Virus record (IMG/VR): IMGVR_UViG_3300008267_001113
Coordinates: 1-20,076 of that record
DNA: 20,076 bases
Strand: one strand, 5' to 3'
Source: a virus
This document shows positions 1 through 7,497 of the stretch, in pieces. How positions within the stretch are numbered: the first letter of the stretch is position 1; each line of letters starts with the position of its first letter. The translations under genes and the position numbers were made by a program. Under the pieces are notes generated by a model. The model saw only the letters and a program-made list of their open reading frames with translations, did not search any database and was not told the origin of the DNA.

Positions 1-1
1 T

Positions 2-85
2 ACTAATATCGCAATAGACAAGGCTGTGTTTGTTGGCTCCACAGCAGATCTACTCAAACGATTAAAGAATGAATCTGCCGACTAG
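2..85 (+). CDS. 16: Small terminase subunit, C-terminal end only (partial)
   Basis: An open frame enters the window at base 2 and ends at a TAG at 83-85, giving a 27-residue tail that reads TNIAIDKAVFVGSTADLLKR and then LKNESAD. It overlaps the start of the large terminase gene by 17 bases, as expected for the two packaging subunits in T4-like phages, where gene 16 lies directly upstream of gene 17. The small subunit recognises phage DNA and regulates the gp17 motor. The identification rests mainly on position and on the general look of the tail, since no domain can be seen in so short a piece. It could be another small gene ending here. Confidence 0.55.
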   Translation, partial: TNIAIDKAVFVGSTADLLKRLKNESAD

Positions 86-1697
86 AATTAAAAATTATTT
101 GGGGAATCCCAACTTAAAGCGAATCAACATGCAGTTGTCGCTCACGGAAGATCAGGTCCGCGAGTATGTCAAGTGCGCGAAAGATCCACTATACTTTATC
201 GAGAACTATGTTAAGATTATTACTCTTGATAAAGGTTTCGTGCAGATTTCTCTGTATCCATTTCAAAAGCAAGCCGTCCAAGATATCAATGACAATCGCC
301 GAGTAATAGTAAAGGCTGGTCGTCAGGTTGGTAAGACCACAATGGTCGTTGGATATATCCTGTGGTATATTCTGTTCAATGAAGACAAGTTCGTAGCAAT
401 TCTGGCGAACAAAGCACCCACGGCTCGCGAAATCCTGAATCGCATTAAAATCGCATATGAGTCATTGCCGTTGTGGCTGCAACAAGGTGTTAAGACTTGG
501 AACAAGGGCGACATTGAGTTAGAAAATAATTGCCGCGTTCTTGCATCATCAACTGCTTCTAGCGCGATTCGTGGTTACTCTATCTCGCTGCTATATCTTG
601 ACGAGTTCGCATTCGTTCCTAGCAATATTGCTGAAGAGTTCTTCACCTCCGTGTATCCAACTATCTCCTCTGGTACACAGTCAAAGATTCTAATTTCTTC
701 CACACCAAATGGCATGAACCACTATTATAGAATGTGGACGGAGGCTGTTGAGGGTCAAAACGGATTCAAGCATATCGAAGCCAACTGGCGTCAGGTTCCA
801 GGTCGCGACCAGAAATGGGCAGACGAACAGCGCAGAGTTCTTGGTGAAGAAAAGTTCCTTCAGGAAATGGAATGCGAGTTTATGGGATCGGCTGGCACAC
901 TGCTATCAGCGGCGGCACTGAAATCTCTTGCGTTTGTCAAACCAATGCACCTTTCTGAGAATGGCATTAAGATCTATGAGCAACCACAGCAGGGGCATAA
1001 TTATGTCATTATTGCTGACACATCAAGAGGCAAGGGTCTAGACTACTCAGCCTGTGTGGTGATTGACTGCGCTATCCCATATAAACTCGTAGCCACATAC
1101 AAAGATAATAATATCAGCCCATTGGTCTATCCATCAATCATAAAGAAAATGGGCGATTACTACAATCAAGCATATGCATTGGTCGAGATTAATGACAACG
1201 GTCAACAGGTTGTGGATAGCCTCTTCGAAGATTATGAATATGAGAACATTCTATCGACCGTTGAAATTAAAAATAAGATCGCTCTGACCTGGGGATACGG
1301 CAACAAGTCTAATCGCGGTGTTCGTACGACCAAATCTGTCAAGCGTCTGGGTTGTTCAATTGTTAAAAGTTTAATCGAACAGCAAAAATTACTCATTCAA
1401 GACTTTGACACAATTGCAGAATTATCCACCTTTATCGCTAAAGGCACCAGTTTTGAGGCAGAAGAGGGTAGCCATGACGACTTGGTAATGTGTTTGGTGT
1501 TATTCGCGTGGATGACCAACCAAGCCTTTTTTGCAGATTTGACCAATACAAACCTAAAAGAACGATTATATGAAGACCAAATGAAGCAGATTGAAGAAGA
1601 TGCGCTTCCATTGCCTATGGCGGGTCATCTAGATGTTGATAATCCAGATTTCGATTTCGTGTCTGGCGGTTCAGTTTGGAAGGTCGTGGATCGTTAG
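69..1697 (+). CDS. 17: Terminase large subunit (DNA packaging ATPase and nuclease)
   Basis: This is the motor that pumps DNA into the prohead through the portal and cuts the concatemer. The 542-residue protein has the two domains of T4 gp17 (610 residues). The N-terminal ATPase has Walker A GRQVGKTT at 84-91, Walker B LLYLDEF at 174-180 with D178 and E179, and the coupling motif SSTPNG at 210-215. The C-terminal RNase H-like nuclease has acidic residues at D317 (IIADTSRG), E373 (VEIND) and D470/D471 (HDDLV), matching the three acidic positions of the T4 enzyme. The ATG at 69 lies inside the end of the small subunit gene, which suggests translational coupling; only a weak AAAGA precedes it. 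All motifs are intact. Confidence 0.97.
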   Translation: MNLPTRIKNYLGNPNLKRINMQLSLTEDQVREYVKCAKDPLYFIENYVKIITLDKGFVQISLYPFQKQAVQDINDNRRVIVKAGRQVGKTTMVVGYILWYILFNEDKFVAILANKAPTAREILNRIKIAYESLPLWLQQGVKTWNKGDIELENNCRVLASSTASSAIRGYSISLLYLDEFAFVPSNIAEEFFTSVYPTISSGTQSKILISSTPNGMNHYYRMWTEAVEGQNGFKHIEANWRQVPGRDQKWADEQRRVLGEEKFLQEMECEFMGSAGTLLSAAALKSLAFVKPMHLSENGIKIYEQPQQGHNYVIIADTSRGKGLDYSACVVIDCAIPYKLVATYKDNNISPLVYPSIIKKMGDYYNQAYALVEINDNGQQVVDSLFEDYEYENILSTVEIKNKIALTWGYGNKSNRGVRTTKSVKRLGCSIVKSLIEQQKLLIQDFDTIAELSTFIAKGTSFEAEEGSHDDLVMCLVLFAWMTNQAFFADLTNTNLKERLYEDQMKQIEEDALPLPMAGHLDVDNPDFDFVSGGSVWKVVDR

Positions 1698-1709
1698 AAC
1701 CTCAAAAAT

Positions 1710-1718
1710 ACTAAATAA
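1710..1718 (+). promoter_or_regulatory. Late promoter-like element before the sheath gene
   Basis: ACTAAATAA lies between the gp17 stop and gp18, 39 bases before the sheath ATG. It resembles the T4 late promoter TATAAATA, read by RNA polymerase carrying gp55. A clear ribosome site AGGAG (1745-1749) follows. The match is by eye. The same ACTAAATA recurs at 10001-10008. Confidence 0.55.
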
Positions 1719-1756
1719 ACCGTAGAATTTCTATTCTCCCAAACAGGAGTAAAACC

Positions 1757-3499
1757 ATGGCATTTTTAGTTTCTCCAGGAGTGAACACTTCTGAAATTGA
1801 TTTAACAACATCCGTTCCAGCAGTTGGTACATCAACTGGCGCAACGGTTGGCGTATTTCGCTGGGGTCCAGCAAATACAATCATCCAAGTTTCAAGCGAA
1901 TCAGATCTAGTTCAGAAGTTTTTTGAACCAGATGCAAATACAGCAGGATCGTTCTTATCTGCTGCAAACTTCCTTGCTTACGGTAACGACCTTCGCGTCA
2001 TTCGTGTGCTTAATCCAACGGCTGGTGCAAACGCGTCTAACAACGCTGTTTCTAACACAAGCCACTTTATCACCATTGCTAATGACGAAGATTACTTCAA
2101 CAACCAGTACTCTGCATCAAACACTCTCGTACAGTGGTCAGCAAGATATCCTGGTGCGGTTGGTAATTCGCTTCGTGTTTCTGTCTGCGCTGATGGTTCA
2201 ACATTCTCTGGCTGGGCATATGCATCGTTCTTTGATGCTGCACCAAATACTTCGAACTATGCTGCTGCAACAACTGGAAACAACAACCTCAAGGACGAAC
2301 TCCATGTTGTCGTGGTTGACGAAGATGGTCTCCTAACAGGAACAGCAAATACAGTTCTAGAAAGATGGGCAAATCTATCCAAGGCAAGCGATGCTCGCGG
2401 AGACGACGGTTCCTCAATCTATTACAAGGAAGTTCTATTCCGTAACTCACAGTGGATTCACTGGCTAGGACATGCTGCTGGTTCAAATGCTACAAATGCA
2501 TGGGGTCAGACAGTTGCAACAGTAAATGCTTCTGGTGACAAGTTCCACCAGCCAGCAGTCTCAACGCTATCACTATCAAATGGTGCTGATGGTTCTGTGA
2601 CTCAGGCAAATCTAGTAACAGCAATCAACCTATTCAACAATGCTGAGAAGGTTGACATCTCCTTGCTATTCGCTGGAGATTGCGGTGTTGGTGCTAACGC
2701 AGCAGTTGATGCTGCTACAGTAGCAAATCAATATCTAACAGTTGCCTCTGCTCGTAAGGACTGCGTTGCCTTCGTATCGCCAGCCCTAGCGAATGTTGTT
2801 GGTACACTAGCCTCTGCTTCTGCAGTTGTCAACTATCGCAACGCGCTAACCAGCACTTCATACGGTGTAATGGACTCGGGTTGGAAGTATCAGTACGACA
2901 AGTACAGTGATGTTTACCGTTGGGTTCCACTCAATGCTGATATTGCTGGTCTCTGCGTTCGTACAGACCTACAACGCGACCCATGGTTCTCACCTGCTGG
3001 TCTAAATCGTGGTCAGATTCGTAATCTAGTCAAACTAGGATTAAATCCAACGCAATCAGAGCGCGATACGCTATACAAGTCTGGTGTAAATCCAGTTGTA
3101 TCGTTCCCTGGAGAGGGTACAGTTCTCTTCGGAGACAAGACTCTACAGGGTCGCCCAAGCGCATTTGACCGCATCAATGTTCGCCGCTTGTTCATTGTAC
3201 TAGAAAAGGCAATCTCTTCAGCAGCAAGATCTAGCCTCTTCGAATTCAACGATGAGTTTACAAGAGCACAGTTTGTTGCCCTCGTGGAACCATTCTTGAG
3301 AGATGTACAGGGTCGTCGTGGTATCTTTGACTTCCGTGTTGTTTGTGACGAAACAAACAATACAGCGGGTGTCATTGACCGTAACGAGTTTGTTGGCGAT
3401 ATCTATGTCAAACCAGCAAGAAGCGTAAACTTCATCCAGTTGAACTTTGTCGCTGTTCGCAGCGGCGTTGCCTTCGACGAGATCGTTGGACGCTTCTAA
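1757..3499 (+). CDS. 18: Contractile tail sheath protein
   Basis: This protein forms the contractile outer cylinder of the tail, polymerising around the gp19 tube and shortening on infection. The 580-residue product is a little shorter than T4 gp18 (659) and close to sheaths of other marine T4-like phages. The N-terminus MAFLVSPGVNTSEIDLT is typical of the family. The C-terminal part, with QGRRGIFDFRVVCDETNNT and an ending in a VRSGVAFDEIVGRF pattern, is the conserved domain that joins neighbouring subunits. AGGAG sits 7 bases before the ATG. The middle of the protein is rich in Ala, Asn, Ser and Thr, as in the variable surface domains of sheaths. The tail tube gene follows immediately, as expected. 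Confidence 0.95.
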   Translation: MAFLVSPGVNTSEIDLTTSVPAVGTSTGATVGVFRWGPANTIIQVSSESDLVQKFFEPDANTAGSFLSAANFLAYGNDLRVIRVLNPTAGANASNNAVSNTSHFITIANDEDYFNNQYSASNTLVQWSARYPGAVGNSLRVSVCADGSTFSGWAYASFFDAAPNTSNYAAATTGNNNLKDELHVVVVDEDGLLTGTANTVLERWANLSKASDARGDDGSSIYYKEVLFRNSQWIHWLGHAAGSNATNAWGQTVATVNASGDKFHQPAVSTLSLSNGADGSVTQANLVTAINLFNNAEKVDISLLFAGDCGVGANAAVDAATVANQYLTVASARKDCVAFVSPALANVVGTLASASAVVNYRNALTSTSYGVMDSGWKYQYDKYSDVYRWVPLNADIAGLCVRTDLQRDPWFSPAGLNRGQIRNLVKLGLNPTQSERDTLYKSGVNPVVSFPGEGTVLFGDKTLQGRPSAFDRINVRRLFIVLEKAISSAARSSLFEFNDEFTRAQFVALVEPFLRDVQGRRGIFDFRVVCDETNNTAGVIDRNEFVGDIYVKPARSVNFIQLNFVAVRSGVAFDEIVGRF

Positions 3500-3505
3500 T
3501 AAATA
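3497..3505 (+). promoter_or_regulatory. Late promoter-like element before the tail tube gene
   Basis: TAATAAATA overlaps the sheath stop codon and lies 26 bases before the tube ATG. It fits the T4 late pattern at AATAAATA. The AGGAG ribosome site is at 3521-3525. Confidence 0.5.
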
Positions 3506-3531
3506 GAATAGGATAAAGTCAGGAGAATACA

Positions 3532-4077
3532 ATGGCTTTTAATGTATCTGAATTTCGTTCTCAAATGCAGTTTGACGGCGCAAGAGCCAATCTGTTTGAA
3601 GTTGAGATGAATTTTCCATCCTTTGCACAGCCAGGAAACGCAGCAAGAAAACTGCGTTTCGTCTGTAAAACTGCACAGATTCCAGGATCTACAGTTGGTA
3701 TAGTGCCAGTACAATACTTCGGTCGCGAAGTAAAGTTTGCTGGCAATCGTACATTTGCTGACTGGACTGTGACAGTATTGAACGACGAAGATTTCGTTGT
3801 TCGCAATGCCTTCGAAAGATGGATGAATGGGATCAATTCTCATCGCTTCAATACTCGCTCAGCTTCTGCTGCTACACCAACATCTTATGGAACTGATGCC
3901 TTTGTCAAGCACTATGGCAAGACAGGTAAGATCATCAAGCAATATAAGTTTGTAGGCATGTTCCCAAATGACCTCGCACCAATCGATCTCGACTGGGGCA
4001 ACAATGATTCGATTGAAGAATACTCAGTGACTTTTGCATATCAATGGTGGGAAGCAGCAGCCGAAAGCGTTGTTTGA
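3532..4077 (+). CDS. 19: Tail tube protein
   Basis: This is the subunit of the hexameric rings that stack into the inner tail tube through which DNA leaves the head. The product is 181 residues against 163 in T4 gp19. It has the family layout: an N-terminal FRSQMQFDGARANLFEVEM segment, a central FADWTVTVLNDEDFVVRNAF segment before an RWMNG helix, and a C-terminal YSVTFAYQWWE strand. Position directly after the sheath gene supports the call. A late-type promoter element and an AGGAG site lie just upstream, so it may be transcribed alone as well as with gp18, which would suit the high copy number of both proteins. Confidence 0.94.
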   Translation: MAFNVSEFRSQMQFDGARANLFEVEMNFPSFAQPGNAARKLRFVCKTAQIPGSTVGIVPVQYFGREVKFAGNRTFADWTVTVLNDEDFVVRNAFERWMNGINSHRFNTRSASAATPTSYGTDAFVKHYGKTGKIIKQYKFVGMFPNDLAPIDLDWGNNDSIEEYSVTFAYQWWEAAAESVV

Positions 4078-4089
4078 TCACTTTGGTCA
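4075..4089 (+). terminator. Short hairpin after the tail tube gene, possible weak terminator
   Basis: TGATCA (4075-4080) can pair with TGGTCA (4084-4089) around a 3-base loop, giving six pairs including one G-U. A loosely T-rich stretch, CTATTTTATC, follows. The hairpin starts at the gp19 stop codon. It is weak and may only attenuate transcription or protect the 3' end of an abundant tube transcript. Confidence 0.3.
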
Positions 4090-4112
4090 CTATTTTATCA
4101 TGGAGTTAATTT

Positions 4113-5714
4113 ATGGCAGGGATTAGACTATTCGGATTCGAGATAAGCCGAGATAAATCCACAGAGGTATTGCAACCAGCAGTCACTGCACCAACTACTG
4201 ATGATGGTGCAGTGACTATTACCTCTGGTGGTTATTTTGGTACATATCTAGATCTTGATTCCTCATTCAAAACAGAAAACGATCTTATCACAAGATATCG
4301 CGAGATGGCAATGCAGCCAGAACTCGAGTCTGCTATTGATGACATCGTGAATGAATCAATTGTGCACGATGAGAAAGGCAAATCCGTTACAATCATTCTT
4401 GACGATCTAGACCAGCCAGATAACATCAAAGACATGATTCGCACAGAGTTTGATAATGTCCTAAGACTAATGGACTTCTCAAACAACGGCAATGACATTT
4501 TCCGTCAATGGTATATCGACGGTAGATTGTATTATCAAGTTCTCATTGACGAAAAGCAGCCAAAAATTGGCATTCGAGAATTAGTGTATCTTGACCCTCG
4601 TAAGGTCAAAAAGGTTCGAATTCTTGATAAGAAAAGAGACCCAAGAACGGGAGTTGAAGTTGTAACTGGCTCTCGTGAATTTTATGTCTACAACGAAAAG
4701 GCAACGCAAACGGGGCAAACATTTGTCTCTTCACCATCAGATTCTGGTGTGAAAATTGCTGCTGATGCCGTTGTAAATGTTAACTCTGGGTTGATGGACC
4801 CAAAGAGAAGTATGGTTATGTCATACCTTCATAAAGCCATCAAACCATTGAATCAACTTCGCATGGTCGAAGACGCGATTGTTATCTATCGTATCTCTCG
4901 CGCACCAGAGCGTCGTGTATTCTACATCGATGTTGGTAATCTACCAAAGACAAAGGCAGACCAATATCTAAAGGACTTCATGACAAAGTTTAGAAACAAG
5001 GTTGTCTACGATAGTTCTACTGGTGAAGTTAGAGACGATCGTAAGTTTATGTCAATGATGGAAGACTTTTGGATTCCTCGTCGCGGTGAAGGTAAGTCTA
5101 CAGAGATTACAACTCTTCCTGCTGGTGAGAATCTTGGCGAACTGGCTGATGTTCGTTACTTTGAACAAAAACTATACAAGTCATTGAATGTTCCTGTGTC
5201 AAGACTTGAACCACAAACTGGTTTTAGCCTTGGTCGTGCATCAGAGATCACTCGCGATGAACTGAAGTTTATGAAGTTTATTGACAAACTTCGTTCAAAA
5301 TTTACATTGATGTTCGACGAACTAATGGAGCGTCAACTAGCACTCAAGGGCATTTGCTCAGTCGATGAGTGGAAAGAGTTGAAACAAAAGATTCACTACG
5401 ATTTTCTTAAAGACAACAATTTTGCTGAACTCAAGAACGCAGAATTGTTAACAACAAGATTAGATATTATGCAGAGAATCGATCCTTATGTCGGTGTCTA
5501 TTTCTCGAAGGATTACATTCGCAAGAAGGTGTTGAACCTCGACGAAGAAGAGATCGAAGAGATTGTCGGACAGATTGAGCAAGAAAGAGAAGATGAGCCA
5601 GTAATGCCAGAGGCTGCAGGTGGAGTTGCTCCAGTTGCTGCACCAATGGGACCTGCTGCTGCTCCGCAAACAAACGACATCAATCAGATGTTTAAATCAC
5701 AATTGGCTAAATAA
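4113..5714 (+). CDS. 20: Portal vertex protein
   Basis: This is the dodecameric ring at the special head vertex, where head assembly starts, DNA enters under gp17 and the neck attaches. At 533 residues it is close to T4 gp20 (524). Typical segments are visible: the N-terminal YREMAMQPELESAIDDIVNE, the YLDPRKVKKVRIL strand pair, MVEDAIVIYRISRAPERRVF in the stem region, and VPVSRLEPQTGFSLGRASEI near residue 370. The last 45 or so residues are rich in Pro, Ala and Glu and are probably flexible. TGGAG at 4101-4105 serves as ribosome site. It lies between tube and prohead core genes, as in T4. Confidence 0.96.
   Translation: MAGIRLFGFEISRDKSTEVLQPAVTAPTTDDGAVTITSGGYFGTYLDLDSSFKTENDLITRYREMAMQPELESAIDDIVNESIVHDEKGKSVTIILDDLDQPDNIKDMIRTEFDNVLRLMDFSNNGNDIFRQWYIDGRLYYQVLIDEKQPKIGIRELVYLDPRKVKKVRILDKKRDPRTGVEVVTGSREFYVYNEKATQTGQTFVSSPSDSGVKIAADAVVNVNSGLMDPKRSMVMSYLHKAIKPLNQLRMVEDAIVIYRISRAPERRVFYIDVGNLPKTKADQYLKDFMTKFRNKVVYDSSTGEVRDDRKFMSMMEDFWIPRRGEGKSTEITTLPAGENLGELADVRYFEQKLYKSLNVPVSRLEPQTGFSLGRASEITRDELKFMKFIDKLRSKFTLMFDELMERQLALKGICSVDEWKELKQKIHYDFLKDNNFAELKNAELLTTRLDIMQRIDPYVGVYFSKDYIRKKVLNLDEEEIEEIVGQIEQEREDEPVMPEAAGGVAPVAAPMGPAAAPQTNDINQMFKSQLAK
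5707..5713 (+). promoter_or_regulatory. CTAAATA element at the portal/core junction
   Basis: The heptamer CTAAATA overlaps the portal stop codon. It matches the elements before gp18 and the 10032 gene, but only 12 bases separate it from the gp67 ATG. A transcript starting at the usual distance would lose or crowd the GGAG site at 5717-5720, so it may be fortuitous. Confidence 0.25.
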
Positions 5715-5725
5715 TTGGAGATATT

Positions 5726-5983
5726 ATGGATACTGTAGAATTAGTAAATTTGGCAATCGCTGGTGACAAAAACGCGCTAGAAACAGCATTTAATGCTGCT
5801 ATGGCAACTAAAGTCGCAGACGCATTAGAAGTTAAGAAAGTAGAAATCGCATCTAACCTATTAGGCACAGAAGAAACAGATGAACCTACAGACGCTACGC
5901 TTGAAGTTGACGGAACAGATGGATCAACAGACATCGAATCCGATGCAACAACAGCAGAACCTGCAGAAACAGAACAGAACTAA
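5726..5983 (+). CDS. 67: Prohead core protein, gp67-like
   Basis: This is a small acidic protein of 85 residues in the place of T4 gene 67, whose 80-residue product is part of the internal prohead core and is degraded by gp21. The N-terminal half, MDTVELVNLAIAGDKNALET followed by an AMATKVADALEVKKVEIASN helix, has the alternating helical pattern of T4 gp67. The C-terminal half is almost all Asp, Glu, Thr and Ala, as in that protein. GGAG at 5717-5720 lies at good distance from the ATG. The call rests on position, size and composition. Confidence 0.7.
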   Translation: MDTVELVNLAIAGDKNALETAFNAAMATKVADALEVKKVEIASNLLGTEETDEPTDATLEVDGTDGSTDIESDATTAEPAETEQN

Positions 5984-6134
5984 CGCTCAGCGCATTGCTC
6001 AGTTGGTTCGCGGTGGCTTGATGAAAGCCAGTGAGTTGCCTGCACTTAAAATTGCAATGGCGCGTCATGGCAACATTCAACGATCCTCCAATGATGTTGA
6101 TTCTAAAGCGTCAGGGAATTCGTATTTTCCCTGA
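5880..6134 (+). CDS. Overlapping frame after gp67, possibly a remnant or small core protein
   Basis: A third-frame ORF overlaps the ends of gp67 and of the next gene. Its upstream part is just gp67 read out of frame. From 5985 to about 6075, however, it reads NAQRIAQLVRGGLMKASELP and then ALKIAMARHGN, which looks like real amphipathic coding sequence of the sort seen in small phage core or neck proteins. In this stretch neither other + frame encodes a convincing protein. The true start is unclear: ATG at 6021, TTG at 6003, ATG at 5880, or a +1 shift out of gp67 near its stop. After about 6075 the convincing sequence moves to the next frame (see 6067). It may be a small independent gene or one part of a broken gene 68 equivalent. 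Confidence 0.3.
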   Translation: MNLQTLRLKLTEQMDQQTSNPMQQQQNLQKQNRTNAQRIAQLVRGGLMKASELPALKIAMARHGNIQRSSNDVDSKASGNSYFP

Positions 6135-6495
6135 CGGTAAAAGAGTTGCATTGTATAAGAACGAAAAACTAGGATTGTCTTTTACTGTGCCATATTCTTC
6201 AAATGGTCCAGAGCAAGAACTTACTGGTGTTTCAGAAGGGATTATGGAAAGTTTTGAACAAGTTGCTGCATATGCACAACAAGAATCACCTAGTGCTACG
6301 GCAAAACACATGAAGTTTGAGGATGGTTCTAAACTCAAGGTTAGTCACGGCGCAGCAAAAGCCATTCATATGGTTCACGGTGCGCTAAATGATGAGAATA
6401 AAAAGAAGTTTCAAGAGATGCTCACCAATCCAAAAGGATTCACAAAAGCAGCACACTTTGCATTAAGCAAGGTCAATCTTAGCATAAACAAATGA
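6067..6495 (+). CDS. Conserved-looking small protein in the gene 68 position, function unknown
   Basis: A 142-residue product if it starts at ATG 6067; GTG at 6031 would add 12 residues of poor quality. It contains GIRIFPDGKRVALYKNEKLG, a likely beta-hairpin segment, then a helical C-terminal half with KFQEMLTNPKGFTKAAHFAL. No ribosome site precedes either start, so translation probably depends on the overlapping upstream frame or on a frame change. Its stop overlaps the next ATG as ATGA at 6492-6495. By position between gp67 and gp21 it stands where T4 has gene 68 (prohead core), but I cannot confirm similarity. Function is unknown beyond a probable role in the head core. Confidence 0.6.
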   Translation: MATFNDPPMMLILKRQGIRIFPDGKRVALYKNEKLGLSFTVPYSSNGPEQELTGVSEGIMESFEQVAAYAQQESPSATAKHMKFEDGSKLKVSHGAAKAIHMVHGALNDENKKKFQEMLTNPKGFTKAAHFALSKVNLSINK

Positions 6496-6821
6496 GCAAC
6501 ATCTTAAACGCTATTAAAGATATTATTGTTGAAGCGGTAAAAAAGAACCGTAATGTGGTTCGTATGGGGCGCACTAAACTTATTCGTGCGCGTGTGAGAA
6601 CTGTAAAGGGTAAAGTAACAGTGCAGAGAAGAAAAAAGTTCTCGGCTGTTAAAGGATATACAATTCGTGGTGGTAAGGTTACGCGCATGACATCTGCTGA
6701 AAGATTAAAGCGTCGTATCTCACAACGAAAAGCAAAAATTAAGCGCAAAGCAAAAGCCGCTCGCGCATTAATAAAAAGAAAAAGATCAATGCGTCGTAGG
6801 CAGTCATTGGGGTTAAAATAG
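6492..6821 (+). CDS. Very basic small protein in the prohead core cluster
   Basis: A 109-residue protein dominated by Lys and Arg, including SAERLKRRISQRKAKIKRKA and a second run ending RKRSMRRRQSLGLK. The N-terminus MSNILNAIKDIIVEAVKKN is an amphipathic helix, and the middle holds YTIRGGKVTRM. It starts in an ATGA overlap with the previous gene, so it is translationally coupled, and it ends at a TAG immediately followed by an ATG at 6822. Similar Arg/Lys-rich proteins occur in the head gene cluster of other T4-like phages. A role inside the prohead, binding the acidic scaffold or DNA, is an inference from charge and place. It has no enzymatic motif. Confidence 0.65.
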   Translation: MSNILNAIKDIIVEAVKKNRNVVRMGRTKLIRARVRTVKGKVTVQRRKKFSAVKGYTIRGGKVTRMTSAERLKRRISQRKAKIKRKAKAARALIKRKRSMRRRQSLGLK

Positions 6822-6873
6822 ATGAACAGAAACAATTGAAGAAGTAAAACTCATCACCGAAGAAAAGAACGGT

Positions 6874-7458
6874 GTGAAGTCTCTCTTCATTCAAGGTCCA
6901 TTTCTCGTAGCAGAAATGAAGAACCGTAATGGTCGTATGTATAAGACTGATACTCTCGCAAAAGAAGTTGGTCGCTACAACGAAGAATATGTCACGAAAA
7001 ACCGTGCATTCGGTGAGTTAGGTCATCCTGATTCTCCGTCAATCAACCTAGACCGAGTATCACACTTGATCACCTCACTCAAGCAGGAAGGTAATCAGTG
7101 GATCGGTAAGGCAAAAATCCTTGAAACACCAATGGGTAAAATCGCCAAGTCCCTTATGGAAGGCGGTGCAACTCTTGGTGTATCATCACGCGGCATGGGT
7201 TCACTTAAAGAAGTGAATGGTGTCAATGTGGTGCAAGACGATTACTATCTAGCCACAGCGGCAGATATCGTAGCGGATCCGTCCGCTCCAGGCGCTTTTG
7301 TTCAGGGCATTATGGAAGGCAAGGAATGGGTATGGGATAACGGTAAGGTCAAGGAAATTGACATTAATCGTTACTATGAAGATATTAAGAATGCTCGTCA
7401 AAAGCAATTAGATGAAGTTGCGCTGAAGATCTTTACGAACTTCGTGTCAAAACTTTAA
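6874..7458 (+). CDS. 21: Prohead core protease (5' end frame problem)
   Basis: This serine protease of the T4 gp21 family (S77/U9) removes the scaffold and trims gp23 during head maturation. From GTG 6874 the product has 194 residues. The active-site regions match T4: GELGHP with His51 (T4 His85) and LGVSSRGMGS with Ser104 (T4 Ser140). TAADIVADPSAPGAF is also typical. The reading frame continues upstream to 6826 and encodes TETIEEVKLITEEKNG, which looks like the authentic N-terminus, but it is closed by TGA at 6823-6825 with no usual start codon. An ATG at 6822, directly after the previous stop, is one base out of frame. Removing a single A would join them. GTG 6874 is therefore a fallback start. 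Confidence 0.88.
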   Translation: MKSLFIQGPFLVAEMKNRNGRMYKTDTLAKEVGRYNEEYVTKNRAFGELGHPDSPSINLDRVSHLITSLKQEGNQWIGKAKILETPMGKIAKSLMEGGATLGVSSRGMGSLKEVNGVNVVQDDYYLATAADIVADPSAPGAFVQGIMEGKEWVWDNGKVKEIDINRYYEDIKNARQKQLDEVALKIFTNFVSKL

Positions 7459-7462
7459 ATTT

Positions 7463-7470
7463 TATAAATA
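7463..7470 (+). promoter_or_regulatory. Late promoter, exact TATAAATA, before the scaffold gene
   Basis: TATAAATA is an exact match to the T4 late consensus. It lies just after the gp21 stop and 27 bases before the gp22 ATG, with the ribosome site AGGAG at 7484-7488 between them. It is the best late promoter in the window and would drive gp22 and gp23. Confidence 0.75.
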
Positions 7471-7497
7471 ATATTACTTCTTCAGGAGTTAAAACAA

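Noticed and set aside
2289-3532. Several minus-strand ORFs under the sheath gene
   Set aside because: They lie opposite the strongly supported gp18, have no motifs or ribosome sites and follow from its codon bias.
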